Below are positions 1 to 8,169 of a stretch of 64,000 nt of DNA, piece by piece. The stretch's first letter is position 1. Each line of letters starts with the position of its first letter. A program made the translations under genes and the position numbers. The notes under the pieces are model-generated. The model had not been told where the DNA came from. It ran no database searches and worked only from the letters and a program-made list of their open reading frames with translations. Source of the stretch: Xanthobacteraceae bacterium (GTDB lineage Bacteria > Pseudomonadota > Alphaproteobacteria > Rhizobiales > Xanthobacteraceae); the NCBI GenBank assembly GCA_019745775.1, contig JAIESR010000028.1, positions 1-64,000 of the forward strand. Direction: 5' to 3'.

Positions 1-92
1 CAACACCTCTCTAAGAAGGTGTTGCACTTCGTTTGTGAACTTAGGGAATCCAGTCTTGAGCTAGCCTGGGTCCCCGCTTGCGCGGGGACGAG
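1..92. repeat. Intergenic inverted repeats at window edge
   Basis: Two perfect hairpins lie here. The first pairs 1-8 with 17-24 (8 bp). The second pairs 70-77 with 82-89 (8 bp, stem GTCCCCGC). The second resembles the short 'GTCCCCGC...GCGGGGAC' palindromes scattered between genes of rhizobial genomes; that likeness is from memory, not from a search. Neither is followed by a T-run on either strand, so they are not convincing terminators for lipB. The left element is cut by the window edge. Confidence 0.4.
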
Positions 93-128
93 CGGGGAGA
101 GAGCGAGTCAACTTAACCGGGGAAAACT

Positions 129-839
129 CTAGATCGCGGCTTCGGTTCGCCCGAACAACCCCTCGAATTCTCGTCGCATCGCCGCGTCGACCTCCGCCAT
201 GTCCGCGCGCACGCCGAGATCGGCGAGGCTGGTGACGCCGTAGCGCGCGTCGGCGACGCCGCATGGCACGATGCCGGCGAAGTGGGTCAGGTCCGGCGCG
301 ATGTTGATGGCGAGGCCGTGCAGCGTCACCCAGCGCTGCACGCGGATGCCGATCGCCGCGATCTTGTCCTCGTGGCCGTCGCCCTTGTCGGGCCGGCGCA
401 CCCAGACGCCGATGCGCTCGTCGCGCCGGCCGCCGTCGACGCCGAACGCCGCGAGCGTGCGGATGATCCATTCCTCGAGCGTCACCACGAAGCGGCGCAC
501 GTCGGGCGTTCGCCGTTTCAGGTCGAGCATCACATAGGCGATGCGCTGGCCGGGCCCGTGATAGGTGAACTGGCCGCCGCGGCCAGTGGTGTGCACCGGG
601 AAGCGCGCCTCGATCAGTTCTTGCGGCCGCGCGCTGGTGCCCGCCGTATACAGGGCCGGGTGTTCCAGCAGCCAGACCAGCTCGGCCGCCCGTCCGTCGG
701 CGATAGCCGCCGCCCGCGCCGCCATGGTGGCGAGCGCCTCCTCATAGGGGGTGAGATTCGCCGCCACGCGCCATTCCACCGGGGCCAATTCTCCCGGCGG
801 ATGAAGCATTTCCACGAGGCCATCGCGCACGTTAACCAC
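129..839 (-). CDS. lipB: Octanoyltransferase LipB (lipoyl(octanoyl) transferase)
   Basis: LipB moves the octanoyl group from acyl carrier protein to the lipoyl domains of 2-oxoacid dehydrogenases and the glycine cleavage H protein, the first step of lipoate biosynthesis in the cytoplasm. The 236-residue product shows the family signature [13 protein letters not shown] (about residues 86-98), the conserved lysine in DKIAAIG (about 159) and the catalytic cysteine in VPCG (about 193). Length fits the family. The start used is a GTG; an in-frame ATG at 809 is an alternative that loses ten poorly conserved residues. It is divergent from fliN, whose likely start is at 893. No lipA is visible in this window. 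Confidence 0.93.
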   Translation of the reverse strand: MVNVRDGLVEMLHPPGELAPVEWRVAANLTPYEEALATMAARAAAIADGRAAELVWLLEHPALYTAGTSARPQELIEARFPVHTTGRGGQFTYHGPGQRIAYVMLDLKRRTPDVRRFVVTLEEWIIRTLAAFGVDGGRRDERIGVWVRRPDKGDGHEDKIAAIGIRVQRWVTLHGLAINIAPDLTHFAGIVPCGVADARYGVTSLADLGVRADMAEVDAAMRREFEGLFGRTEAAI

Positions 840-892
840 CTCGTAACCATACCGTGGTCACCTCGGTTCGTCACATCCAGAAGGACAGGCCC

Positions 893-1135
893 GTGCCCAC
901 ACTCGACAAAGTCGCGCTCGATATCCAGGTGGTGCTCGGCACCACCAGCATGCCGATCCACCAGGTTCTGCGGCTCGGCCGTGGGGCCATCATCGAGCTC
1001 GATGCGTCCGAGGACGACGAGGTCCAAATCCTCGCCAACAACTTCCCGGTGGCCAAGGGCGCCGTGATCGTGAGCGGCAACCGCATCGCGGTCGAGGTCA
1101 AGGACATGGAGCCCAAATCACCTGATAAGCGATAA
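893..1135 (+). CDS. fliN: FliN/SpoA-domain flagellar motor switch protein
   Basis: FliN is part of the cytoplasmic C-ring that sets flagellar rotation and helps export. The 80-residue product is almost entirely a SpoA (surface presentation of antigens) domain: the stretches VVLGTTSMPIHQVLRLGRG and VAKGAVIVSGNRIAVEV match the FliN fold. A GTG at 893 preceded by AAGGAC is the preferred start; an upstream in-frame GTG at 854 would add 13 residues of non-conserved sequence. No other flagellar gene lies nearby, so this is an orphan copy. It may be the motor gene of a flagellar system encoded elsewhere or an extra paralogue; the sequence cannot decide. Confidence 0.8.
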   Translation: MPTLDKVALDIQVVLGTTSMPIHQVLRLGRGAIIELDASEDDEVQILANNFPVAKGAVIVSGNRIAVEVKDMEPKSPDKR

Positions 1136-1172
1136 GTCACCTGACAAGCGCTAGCATCGCCCGACAAGCTTG
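1120..1172. repeat. Short degenerate tandem repeat after fliN
   Basis: Three imperfect ~20-base units built on CACCTGAyAAGCG follow one another (CACCTGATAAGCGATAAGT, CACCTGACAAGCGCTAGCA, then CGCCCGACAAGC). The first unit overlaps the fliN stop codon, so the duplication has probably reshaped the C-terminus. No function is evident. Confidence 0.4.
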
Positions 1173-1289
1173 GACGCGCTTGAAATAGGCGTCCGGCGGC
1201 GGCGGTCCAGCCCTTGTGAGGGGCGGACCGATTTGTTACATGGGCGCCTCTCGACGCGAGGCTGGTTCAGCGCGCGTTTCACCTCATCT

Positions 1290-1374
1290 GCGGCCGTGGC
1301 GGAATTGGTAGACGCACTAGCTTGAGGTGCTAGCGGGGCAACCCGTGGAGGTTCGAGTCCTCTCGGCCGCACCA
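1290..1374 (+). tRNA. tRNA-Leu (anticodon GAG)
   Basis: The 85-base sequence folds as a class II tRNA. The acceptor stem pairs GCGGCCG with CGGCCGC, followed by discriminator A and an encoded CCA. The anticodon stem CTAGC/GCTAG holds the loop TTGAGGT, giving anticodon GAG, which reads CUC and CUU leucine codons. The T-arm carries GGTTCGAGTCC. A long variable arm (GGGGCAACCC) is typical of leucine tRNAs. Confidence 0.96.
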
Positions 1375-1432
1375 TCCCTGACCTGACAGAAAACCGACCT
1401 TGCTGGTTTGGCGGCGCCCCGCGGGCGTCTGC

Positions 1433-2875
1433 CTAGATCTGGTGTCCATTCAGCCCCTTGGGCCGCTCGGCGTTGCGCGACCGCGGCGTTGGCCCTGACT
1501 TGGGCGGCTGTGCCGACTTGGGCGGCTGTGCCGACTTGGATGGCTGTGCCGACTTGGGCGAGGGCGTCGCCGTCGCCGGCTGCGCCTTTGGGGCCTTGGC
1601 CGTCGCGTTCGCGGTCCTGGCGTTCTTCCCGTTCTTGGCGGCCTTCGGCTCGCGGGTGCCGGCGCCGGTGGTGCCGATCGAGCCGGTGACGTCCGCGCTG
1701 GTCGGGTGGGTGACCTCGCGGCTCGGCCGGCGCTGCTTGTGCTGCTTGTCTTTCTTGGCGGCCCGGCCGGCCCGGGCGCGGGTGATCCGGTCGTAACGGA
1801 AATTATCGGCGCCGGGCGCGGGCAGGGCGCCGACCTCCGGCAGCACCGCGATGGTGATGACCTCCTGCGGCCACAGTGGCAGTTCGATTTCGCCGTCGCT
1901 GCCGCGCAGCGGCACCGGTGCCGACACCAGCGTGACCGGAACCGCATCCTCCGGTGTCTCGGCGCCGAAGCTCGTGACGCTCGGCGCCGCGAGCGCGGTC
2001 ACGCCGCTCACGCGATGCGGCAGCACGCGTGGCCACAGGCTCGGCCCGCTTTGCGCGACCTGCTCGCGGGGCGCGCCGCGCACGACCCATTGATCGGCGG
2101 TGGTGACGGTAGCCGGGCGGCCGGCGGCGGTCGGAACCACGTGCACGATGCGGTAGCCGCGCGCTTTGAGCTCGCGCAGCAACTCCGCCAGCCCGAGCGC
2201 GGTGGCCGGCTGGATGTCGTGCAGCAGCAGGATGCCCTTGCCCTTGGCTTCGAGCCGTTCGAGCGCGCGCCGGTTGATCTCGAGCGCATTGATGCGGCGC
2301 CAGTCGTCGCCCATGAAGTCGACGCTCCAGGCCATGACCTGCTTCGAGCGCAGATAGTGCTCGACCGACTCCTGCCGCAGCAGGCCGGGGAACCGGAAGA
2401 ACGGCGCGACCTTGGCGGGATCGCCCACCGCGGCCGCGATCGAGGCGAAACCGTCCTCGATTTCGCGCGCGGCGTCCGCGACCGGCATGGTGTGGAAATT
2501 GAACGGATGGTTCTGGCTGTGGTTGGCGAGCGTGTGGCCGTCGTCGTGGATGCGCTTCACGATGTTCGGGAACGAGCGCGCCATCCGGCCGACCAGGAAG
2601 AAGGTCGCCTTCACGCATTCCTGCGCCAGGATGTCGAGGACGCGCGTGGAGTAGGGCGGCAGCGGGCCGTCGTCGAAGGTGATGACGACCTCCTTGTCGT
2701 TGAGCGGCAATGATTCCCGGTACTGGTGGCCGCCGAGCAGCATGTGCTCGGACGGATCGACCACGATCGTTCGGCTGGTTCCCAATGCGCCGGGATTTCC
2801 GGGACACTCGGACGCGAAGGCGGGCGTGGCCACGATGAGCGATGCCAGCAGGCCGTATAGCGCAGCACGTCGCAT
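1433..2875 (-). CDS. Secreted polysaccharide deacetylase (NodB homology domain)
   Basis: A 480-residue exported enzyme of carbohydrate esterase family 4, which removes N- or O-acetyl groups from polysaccharides such as peptidoglycan or chitin-like chains. The chosen ATG gives a clear signal peptide (MRRAALYGLLASLIVATPAFA). The NodB core follows: the metal and catalytic aspartates in VVITFDDGPLPP, the HSQNH metal-binding histidines, the RFPG motif and a late LLHDIQP motif. The C-terminal third is low complexity, rich in Lys, Pro and Ala, and holds a six-residue repeat (KSAQPP) encoded by an 18-base tandem array, which suggests a cell-wall or charged linker tail. The exact substrate is unknown. 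It is followed at a distance, divergently, by mgtE. Confidence 0.85.
   Translation of the reverse strand: MRRAALYGLLASLIVATPAFASECPGNPGALGTSRTIVVDPSEHMLLGGHQYRESLPLNDKEVVITFDDGPLPPYSTRVLDILAQECVKATFFLVGRMARSFPNIVKRIHDDGHTLANHSQNHPFNFHTMPVADAAREIEDGFASIAAAVGDPAKVAPFFRFPGLLRQESVEHYLRSKQVMAWSVDFMGDDWRRINALEINRRALERLEAKGKGILLLHDIQPATALGLAELLRELKARGYRIVHVVPTAAGRPATVTTADQWVVRGAPREQVAQSGPSLWPRVLPHRVSGVTALAAPSVTSFGAETPEDAVPVTLVSAPVPLRGSDGEIELPLWPQEVITIAVLPEVGALPAPGADNFRYDRITRARAGRAAKKDKQHKQRRPSREVTHPTSADVTGSIGTTGAGTREPKAAKNGKNARTANATAKAPKAQPATATPSPKSAQPSKSAQPPKSAQPPKSGPTPRSRNAERPKGLNGHQI
1495..1562. repeat. 18-bp in-frame tandem repeat inside the deacetylase tail
   Basis: About 3.7 copies of GCCGACTTGGGCGGCTGT occur in a row, with one copy changed to GGATGG. 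On the minus strand each encodes the hexapeptide KSAQPP or a variant. The unit is a multiple of three, so copy-number change would keep the frame and only lengthen the tail. Confidence 0.75.
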
Positions 2876-3127
2876 TGCGTCCGGAAATCCCCGCCCCAGT
2901 TCGACTGCCCGGAGAGAGGTACCGGACGACAGTGGTCCCACACTGTTACCGGGACAGTAGGAGCCGGCAACTTAAAGACGGCTTAATCCCCAGCACCGCT
3001 GGAAATTCGCGGCCTGCTGTGACCCGGTTGCCACGCTTTGTTGACAAGTGGATCAATTGCCACCGTGAAAGCCCCGGCGTACAAGCACGAAACGACTCCC
3101 CCACCTGCGCTGATTTGAAGGTCCGGC

Positions 3128-4534
3128 ATGCTCGACGAGAAAGACATGACCGCGACGCTGCCCGCCGTTGCGCCGCGCGACGACGAAGGCAACCTGCGCG
3201 CGGATTATGTCGGGGAGGTCGTCAAGGCGCTCGACGCCGGCAACGCCGTCGCGCTGCGCGAACTGGTCGGCGAGCTGCACGAGGCCGACGCCGGCGCCGT
3301 CATCGAAGCGCTCGATCCGGAATTGCGTCCCCGCCTGATCGCGCTGATGGGGGCCGATTTCGACTTCACCGCGCTGACCCAGGTCGACGATACCGTCCGC
3401 GAGGAGATCCTCGAAGAGCTGCCGCCGGCGACCGTCGCCGAGGGCGTGCGCGATCTCGATTCCGACGATGCCGTCACGATCCTCGAGGACCTGCCGAAGG
3501 AAGACCAGGCCGAGATTCTCGAGCAGCTGCCGGCGGTCGAGCGCATCGCGCTCAAGCGCAGCCTCGACTATCCGGAAAATTCCGCCGGCCGGCTGATGCA
3601 GGACGAATTCATCGCGGTCGGGCTGGATTGGACCGTCGGGCAGACCATCGACTACATGCGCGAGACGCCCGACCTGCCGGAGCGGTTCTGGGAAATCTAC
3701 GTTGCCGACGCCGACAGGAAGCTCATCGGCGTGGTGGCGCTCGACCGGCTGCTGCGGACCAAGCGGCCGGTTCCGATCGAGGACCTGTTCGAGGAGGACC
3801 TGCGCCCGGTCAAGGCCACCGACGACCAGGAGGAGGTGGCGCGCCTGTTCGAGCGCTACGACCTCGTGTCGGCGCCGGTGGTCGACAACGACGACCGCCT
3901 GGTCGGCGTCATCACCTTCGACGACATTGTCGACGTGATCGAGGAGGAGGCGGAAGAGGATATCAAGGCGCTGGGCGGCGTCAGCGGCGAGGAAGAGCTG
4001 TCTGACTCGGTCTGGACCACCGCCCGAAGCCGCCTGCCTTGGCTGCTCGCGAACCTCATGACCGCGCTCATTTCGGCCTGGGTCATCAGCAATTTCGAAG
4101 GCGCGATCGGCAAGATGGTGGCGCTCGCGGTGCTGATGCCGATCGTCGCCTCGATGGGCGGCAATGCCGGCACCCAGACCATGACCGTGACGGTGCGGGC
4201 GCTGGCGACCCGCGAATTGTCGAGCGCCAATACCGTGCGGATCATCCGCCGCGAGCTGTTCGTCGGCCTGATCAACGGGCTCGTGTTCGCCGGCATCATC
4301 GGCGCCGTAGCGGCCTTGACGTTCAACATCACCGACCTTGGGTTCGTCATCGGGCTCGCGATGGTGACGGTGCTAGTTGCGGCCGCGCTGGGCGGCATCC
4401 TGATCCCGCTGATGTTGACCAAGCTCGGCGTCGACCCGGCGGTGTCCTCCGGTCCGTTCGTCACGACCGTCACCGACGTGGTCGGCTTCCTGTCGTTTCT
4501 GGGCATCGCGACCATCTGGTTCGGGCTCGGTTAG
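3128..4534 (+). CDS. mgtE: Magnesium transporter MgtE
   Basis: A 468-residue inner-membrane Mg2+ channel. Domain order is as expected: an acidic N-domain with helical repeats rich in LEDLP/ILEQLP motifs (about 30-135), a pair of CBS domains that sense cytoplasmic Mg2+ (about 140-265, including VVALDRLLR and VITFDDIVDVIEEEAEED), and a five-helix pore domain (about 300-468). The pore helices contain the family motifs MPIVASMGGNAGTQT and the DPAVSSGPF segment. Length and motif order match active MgtE. The ATG at 3128 is the natural start; the later ATG at 3149 is also possible. It stands alone, divergent from the deacetylase across about 250 bases. Confidence 0.93.
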   Translation: MLDEKDMTATLPAVAPRDDEGNLRADYVGEVVKALDAGNAVALRELVGELHEADAGAVIEALDPELRPRLIALMGADFDFTALTQVDDTVREEILEELPPATVAEGVRDLDSDDAVTILEDLPKEDQAEILEQLPAVERIALKRSLDYPENSAGRLMQDEFIAVGLDWTVGQTIDYMRETPDLPERFWEIYVADADRKLIGVVALDRLLRTKRPVPIEDLFEEDLRPVKATDDQEEVARLFERYDLVSAPVVDNDDRLVGVITFDDIVDVIEEEAEEDIKALGGVSGEEELSDSVWTTARSRLPWLLANLMTALISAWVISNFEGAIGKMVALAVLMPIVASMGGNAGTQTMTVTVRALATRELSSANTVRIIRRELFVGLINGLVFAGIIGAVAALTFNITDLGFVIGLAMVTVLVAAALGGILIPLMLTKLGVDPAVSSGPFVTTVTDVVGFLSFLGIATIWFGLG

Positions 4535-4840
4535 TTCCCATCAGTCGCGATTATCTGATGGTCGTCGCATCGGCCGCGTCCGCATCGGCGCTGCGGTCCC
4601 CGGCGCGTAACCGTCATCGAAAAGAATCGAAACGATGAAGAGCCGCCAGCGGGAGCGGGAAGCCTGGCGGGGAGTTAGCGAGTTGGGCGCCCGACCGAGC
4701 TCGCCAGCGGCCCGGCGCCGGCCCATTACTGCCGCATCCGGAACGACCGCGCCGCCGTTTACCGCGTCTTCACCATCCCGGCGTATGGCTGGCGCCGGAC
4801 GAAAGTCCTTGTAACAGCGTGGCTTTGACCGGAGTCCCCG
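4535..4840. other. Intergenic region, no gene seen
   Basis: This 306-base gap follows mgtE. It keeps the high GC of its surroundings. I see no tRNA, no T-rich terminator and no convincing small reading frame with a ribosome site. It probably carries the promoter of the GGDEF/EAL gene, which cannot be placed with confidence. Confidence 0.4.
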
Positions 4841-6724
4841 GTGCAACTGGGTGAGGAGACCGCGGAGCGCGCTCCTGCGCGGTCGCGTGGTGCGTCGCTT
4901 GGCGCCCGCCTGCGGGGGCCGGCGCGGCTCGGCCGTGGCGAAGCCGTTCTGGTGCGGCTGATGTCGCCGTTGGCGCTGGTGGTGGTCGCCGCCATCGTCA
5001 TGGGCTGCGTGCTCGGCTTCGTACTGGCGAAGCAGGCCGACGACCACCTCGACAGCACTCACCGCCAGGCCCTGCGCGGCGCGATCGAGGCGCTGCAAGC
5101 GGTCTCGCCCGATCTCACCGACGTCGATCCCCAGCTCGTCAAGCTGCTCGAGACCGCGTCCGGCCTGAAGAACCTGCGGCTGATGGAGGACCCGCCCCAA
5201 GGGGCGCAGCAAGGCGCGCAGCAGGTCCAGTCGCTGGTCGATTCCAAGGGCCGGATCGTGGGCTGGTTCACCTGGGAGACCGAGCGGCCGGCGACCGACA
5301 TTATCAAGCGCCTGCTGCCGTTCGGCGGCCTGCTCGCGCTCGGGCTGCTTGGCTTTGCGCTGGTCGCGACGTGGCAGCTACGCCGGCTGAGCGAACTGCT
5401 CGGCCAGAGCACCCGCGAGGTGCAGCGGCTCGCCTATGAGGACGCGATCACCGGCCTGCCCAATTTGCATCGCTTGCGAGAACAGATCGACCAGATGCTC
5501 GCCAAACGCAAGGGTGACGAGCTGGTCGCGGTCGCGCTGATGGATCTCGGCGGCTTCGACGAGATGAAGGAAGCGATCGGCGACGCCGGCGAGGACGAGG
5601 TCCTGACCGAGATCGCCAACCGGCTGCGCCGCGACGTCCCTGCGGGCGTGCTGGTCGCGCGGCTGCGCGGCGACAAGTTCGGCCTGGCGATGCGCGCCAC
5701 CAGCGCCGAGGAGGCGATGGCGGTGGTGCAGGCGACCCGCGACGCGATCTCGCGTGCGATCTGGGTCGATCAGGTGGTGCAGGTCTCGGCCAATGCCGGG
5801 CTCGCGATCGCCCCGCGCGACGGCGCCAATCGGGAAGACCTGATGAGGCGCGCCGATCTGGCGCTGCGCGGGGCCAGGCGGCGCGGGCGCGGGTTGACCC
5901 GGCAATTCTCCCTCGACATGGAGGGCGATTTCGACGAGCGGCGCTTCATCAAGCGCGAGCTGGCGAAGGCGATGGCGACGCGCTCGTTCGAGGTGCACTA
6001 TCAGCCGATCGTGCGCGCCGACGGCGGCGCCATCGTCGGCGTCGAGTCCCTGTTGCGCTGGAACCATCCGAGTCGCGGGTATATCCCGCCGGGCCTGTTC
6101 GTGCCGGTGGCGGAGGAGGCGGGGCTGATGGACCAGCTCGGCGCCTTCGCGTTGCGCCGCGCGCTGACCGACGCCGCGCGCTGGACGGGCCTCTACGTCG
6201 CAGTCAACCTGTCGCCGGTGCAGGTGCGCGACCGCCGCTTCATCGACCTGGTGCGCGAGGTGCTCGCCGAGACCAAGACCGATCCCGCGCGCGTGGTGCT
6301 CGAGATCACCGAGGGCGTGCTGATCGACGATCCGCTCACCGCCAAGGCGCGCCTCGAGGATCTTCAGCGCATTGGGGTACAGCTTGCGCTCGACGACTTC
6401 GGCTCCGGCTATTCGAGCCTCGCGTATCTCCAGCAACTCCCCTTCGACAAGCTCAAGATCGACCGCGGCTTCGTCGCCGCGCTCGACCAGTCGGCGAACA
6501 CCGGCGTGATCATCCAGGCGATCGTGACGCTCGGGCGCGCGCTCGGCATGAGCGTGCTGATCGAGGGGGTCGAGACCGAAGAGCAGCGCGTGCTGCTACG
6601 GCTCGCCGGCTGCAACGAGATGCAGGGCTTCCTGTTCGCGAAGCCGGGCGTGGCGGAAGAGATCGATCGGATGCTGGCGGCGGGTGGGGTGCTCCCGCTG
6701 CTCGCGGTGAAGGCGGCAAGCTAG
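4841..6724 (+). CDS. Membrane GGDEF/EAL protein with degenerate GGDEF motif
   Basis: A 627-residue inner-membrane signalling protein. Two transmembrane helices (about 40-63 and 158-180) flank a ~95-residue periplasmic sensor. The GGDEF domain (about 195-360) has RGDKF where active cyclases have GG(D/E)EF, so diguanylate cyclase activity is probably lost and the domain may instead bind GTP or regulate. The EAL domain (about 380-620) has ESLLRW in place of EALLRW but keeps the catalytic glutamate, and also keeps NLSPVQ, EITEG, DDFGSGYSS, KIDRGFV, EGVET and QGF, so c-di-GMP phosphodiesterase activity is likely. The start is GTG at 4841; an internal ATG just before the first helix is an alternative. 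A QGAQQGAQQ duplication lies in the sensor. Confidence 0.85.
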   Translation: MQLGEETAERAPARSRGASLGARLRGPARLGRGEAVLVRLMSPLALVVVAAIVMGCVLGFVLAKQADDHLDSTHRQALRGAIEALQAVSPDLTDVDPQLVKLLETASGLKNLRLMEDPPQGAQQGAQQVQSLVDSKGRIVGWFTWETERPATDIIKRLLPFGGLLALGLLGFALVATWQLRRLSELLGQSTREVQRLAYEDAITGLPNLHRLREQIDQMLAKRKGDELVAVALMDLGGFDEMKEAIGDAGEDEVLTEIANRLRRDVPAGVLVARLRGDKFGLAMRATSAEEAMAVVQATRDAISRAIWVDQVVQVSANAGLAIAPRDGANREDLMRRADLALRGARRRGRGLTRQFSLDMEGDFDERRFIKRELAKAMATRSFEVHYQPIVRADGGAIVGVESLLRWNHPSRGYIPPGLFVPVAEEAGLMDQLGAFALRRALTDAARWTGLYVAVNLSPVQVRDRRFIDLVREVLAETKTDPARVVLEITEGVLIDDPLTAKARLEDLQRIGVQLALDDFGSGYSSLAYLQQLPFDKLKIDRGFVAALDQSANTGVIIQAIVTLGRALGMSVLIEGVETEEQRVLLRLAGCNEMQGFLFAKPGVAEEIDRMLAAGGVLPLLAVKAAS

Positions 6725-6813
6725 TTCATTGGACGAGCAGGCCGTTGAACGAGGGAAGGCCAAAGGTCTTGAAGTCCAAAGGTCTTGGCCGTTTGAAGGG
6801 AATCACATACGCC

Positions 6814-7164
6814 ATGAACACCATGATGCGCGTTCGACTGAAGGCCGACGGCCGGATCGTCGAAATCCTGCCCGATGGCACCGAGCGGGAGATGACGAGT
6901 GCGGCCGGCCATGGTGCGCACGCGGGATCCGCCGAGACGGGCGATCCCGGCGCCGCCGCTTATGCGCGCGGCGTGCGCGCCCGGACCAAGCTCACACAGG
7001 CCGAGTTCGCGTCCCGCATCGGCGTGCCGATCGAGACCGTGCGCAACTGGGAGCAGGGCAAGCGCTCGCCGCGCGGTCCCGCCCGCGCGCTGCTCAAGCT
7101 GATCGAGAAGGCGCCGCAGGTCGCGTTCGCCGTGCTGGGCGGGGCGAAGACCGCGACGCATTGA
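6814..7164 (+). CDS. XRE-family helix-turn-helix regulator, antitoxin-like
   Basis: A 116-residue DNA-binding protein. The N-terminal part (KADGRIVEILPDGTERE) looks like the short lead domain of NadS/HigA-2-type antitoxins. The C-terminal half is an XRE helix-turn-helix (KLTQAEFASRIGVPIETVRNWEQGKRSPRGPARALLKLIE). The ATG at 6814 is preferred because it opens the conserved part; an in-frame ATG at 6745 would add 23 residues. Antitoxins of this type normally follow a small RelE/HigB-like toxin, but the gene upstream is the GGDEF/EAL protein and nothing toxin-like is seen, so it is either a solitary regulator or an orphan antitoxin. Confidence 0.75.
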   Translation: MNTMMRVRLKADGRIVEILPDGTEREMTSAAGHGAHAGSAETGDPGAAAYARGVRARTKLTQAEFASRIGVPIETVRNWEQGKRSPRGPARALLKLIEKAPQVAFAVLGGAKTATH

Positions 7165-7293
7165 CGAGCCTTCCGGGTTTGAGCTTGCAGTATGGGTTTT
7201 GCTGCGCAACACCGCGCGGATTGGCGCTGCCGCCGAACCGTCTTGCTATCGGCGGCCACAAAACTCATGTTGCAACGTAGAACATGGTGCCGC

Positions 7294-7554
7294 ATGCGCG
7301 AGATGACCGTCCGGGAAGCCAACCAGAACTTTTCGCAGGTGATCGCCGCCGCCGAGCGTGGCGAAACAATCGTCATCACCAAGAACGGCACGCCCGTAGC
7401 GAAGATCACCCCGCAAACCGCGGATCGTGCGCACGATCCCGAGTGGCGCGCCGCTTTCGCGGCCCTCAAGAAAAGCCTGCGGTCCAAGCCTGCGACCGGC
7501 TATCGGGTCGGGACGATCACCGAAGACGACAAGTACGGCGGCGATGCCGCATGA
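7294..7554 (+). CDS. Phd/YefM-type antitoxin
   Basis: An 86-residue antitoxin that should bind and silence the PIN toxin downstream and repress their shared promoter. The N-terminal Phd fold is clear: MTVREANQNFSQVIAAAERG followed by ETIVITKNGTPVAKI. The C-terminal tail is charged and probably disordered, as expected for toxin wrapping. The chosen ATG at 7294 starts exactly at the conserved region; the open frame extends to 7192 without support. The stop overlaps the toxin start (ATGA), which implies translational coupling and one operon. Confidence 0.88.
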   Translation: MREMTVREANQNFSQVIAAAERGETIVITKNGTPVAKITPQTADRAHDPEWRAAFAALKKSLRSKPATGYRVGTITEDDKYGGDAA

Positions 7555-7994
7555 CCCGGATCGCGCTCGACAGCAATATTCTGATCTATGCCGAACTCGA
7601 ACCGGAATCTGACAAGGGGAAGCGCGCTGCCGATCTGATCTTGCGGGCCGCACGCGATGGTGTCATTGCGGCGCAGGTACTGGGGGAATATCTTCGATTC
7701 ATTCAACGCCGCGCGCCGGCGGCATTTGAAGACGCGATCCGGCAAGTCTCTATTTATCAAGCGGCTTTCCTGACGCCGGCGACCACCGACGTCATCATCA
7801 CCAGGGCCTGCGACTTCGCACGCGACCATCGTTTGCAGTTATGGGATTGCGTCGTCTGCGCCGCTTCCATCGATGCGGGCGCGAAAGTCCTGATGACGGA
7901 AGACGTGCAAGATGGGCGGACGCTCGAAGGCCTGCGTCTGATCAATCCGTTTGCGGCGGCGAATGTCGCGACCGTCGAGAGTCTATTCGATTGA
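7551..7994 (+). CDS. VapC-type PIN-domain ribonuclease toxin
   Basis: A 147-residue toxin of the PIN-domain family, whose members cleave tRNA or rRNA and stop growth when the antitoxin is lost. The acidic metal-binding residues are in place: the aspartate of IALDSNILIYAE near the N-terminus, the glutamate of LGEYLRF, the aspartate of LQLWDCVV and the aspartate of MTEDVQDG. It overlaps the antitoxin stop by four bases. Length and motif order indicate a complete, intact toxin, in contrast to the broken PIN gene near 26 kb. Confidence 0.88.
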   Translation: MTRIALDSNILIYAELEPESDKGKRAADLILRAARDGVIAAQVLGEYLRFIQRRAPAAFEDAIRQVSIYQAAFLTPATTDVIITRACDFARDHRLQLWDCVVCAASIDAGAKVLMTEDVQDGRTLEGLRLINPFAAANVATVESLFD

Positions 7995-8040
7995 CGCAAC
8001 GGCTTGCGTTTGATCGCGTGTTGCATTAGGCATTTTTTCC

Positions 8041-8069
8041 TTGACGGCGTTTTAAAATGCGCCTATACC
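8041..8069 (+). promoter_or_regulatory. Candidate sigma70 promoter
   Basis: TTGACG at 8041-8046 is followed after exactly 17 bases by TATACC at 8064-8069, in a patch richer in A/T (TTTTAAAATG) than the surroundings. Spacing is ideal. The predicted start near 8076 would transcribe the hairpin series at 8078-8169. No transcript evidence is available. Confidence 0.45.
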
Positions 8070-8077
8070 CGACACGT

Positions 8078-8169
8078 CCCGCTCACCGAGGGCGTCTTCC
8101 GGACACGAGCCGGAGTCGGAGCGGGATGCGGCGTCTGTGCATGCACGCCGTCGCCCGGGAAGCTTCGGG
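8078..8169 (+). ncRNA. Candidate structured RNA: three consecutive hairpins
   Basis: Just downstream of the promoter, CCCGCTC (8078-8084) pairs with GAGCGGG (8119-8125), enclosing an inner CCGG/CCGG stem. Next CGGCGT (8130-8135) pairs with ACGCCG (8146-8151). Next GCCCG pairs with CGGGC up to 8169. This is a tentative call made from pairing alone; no known RNA family is recognised and no T-run terminator is seen. Confidence 0.25.

Noticed and set aside
2842-4005. A 387-codon plus-strand frame overlapping the start of mgtE
   Set aside because: It is a shadow in another frame of mgtE, with Arg/Gly-rich composition, while mgtE has clear domains.
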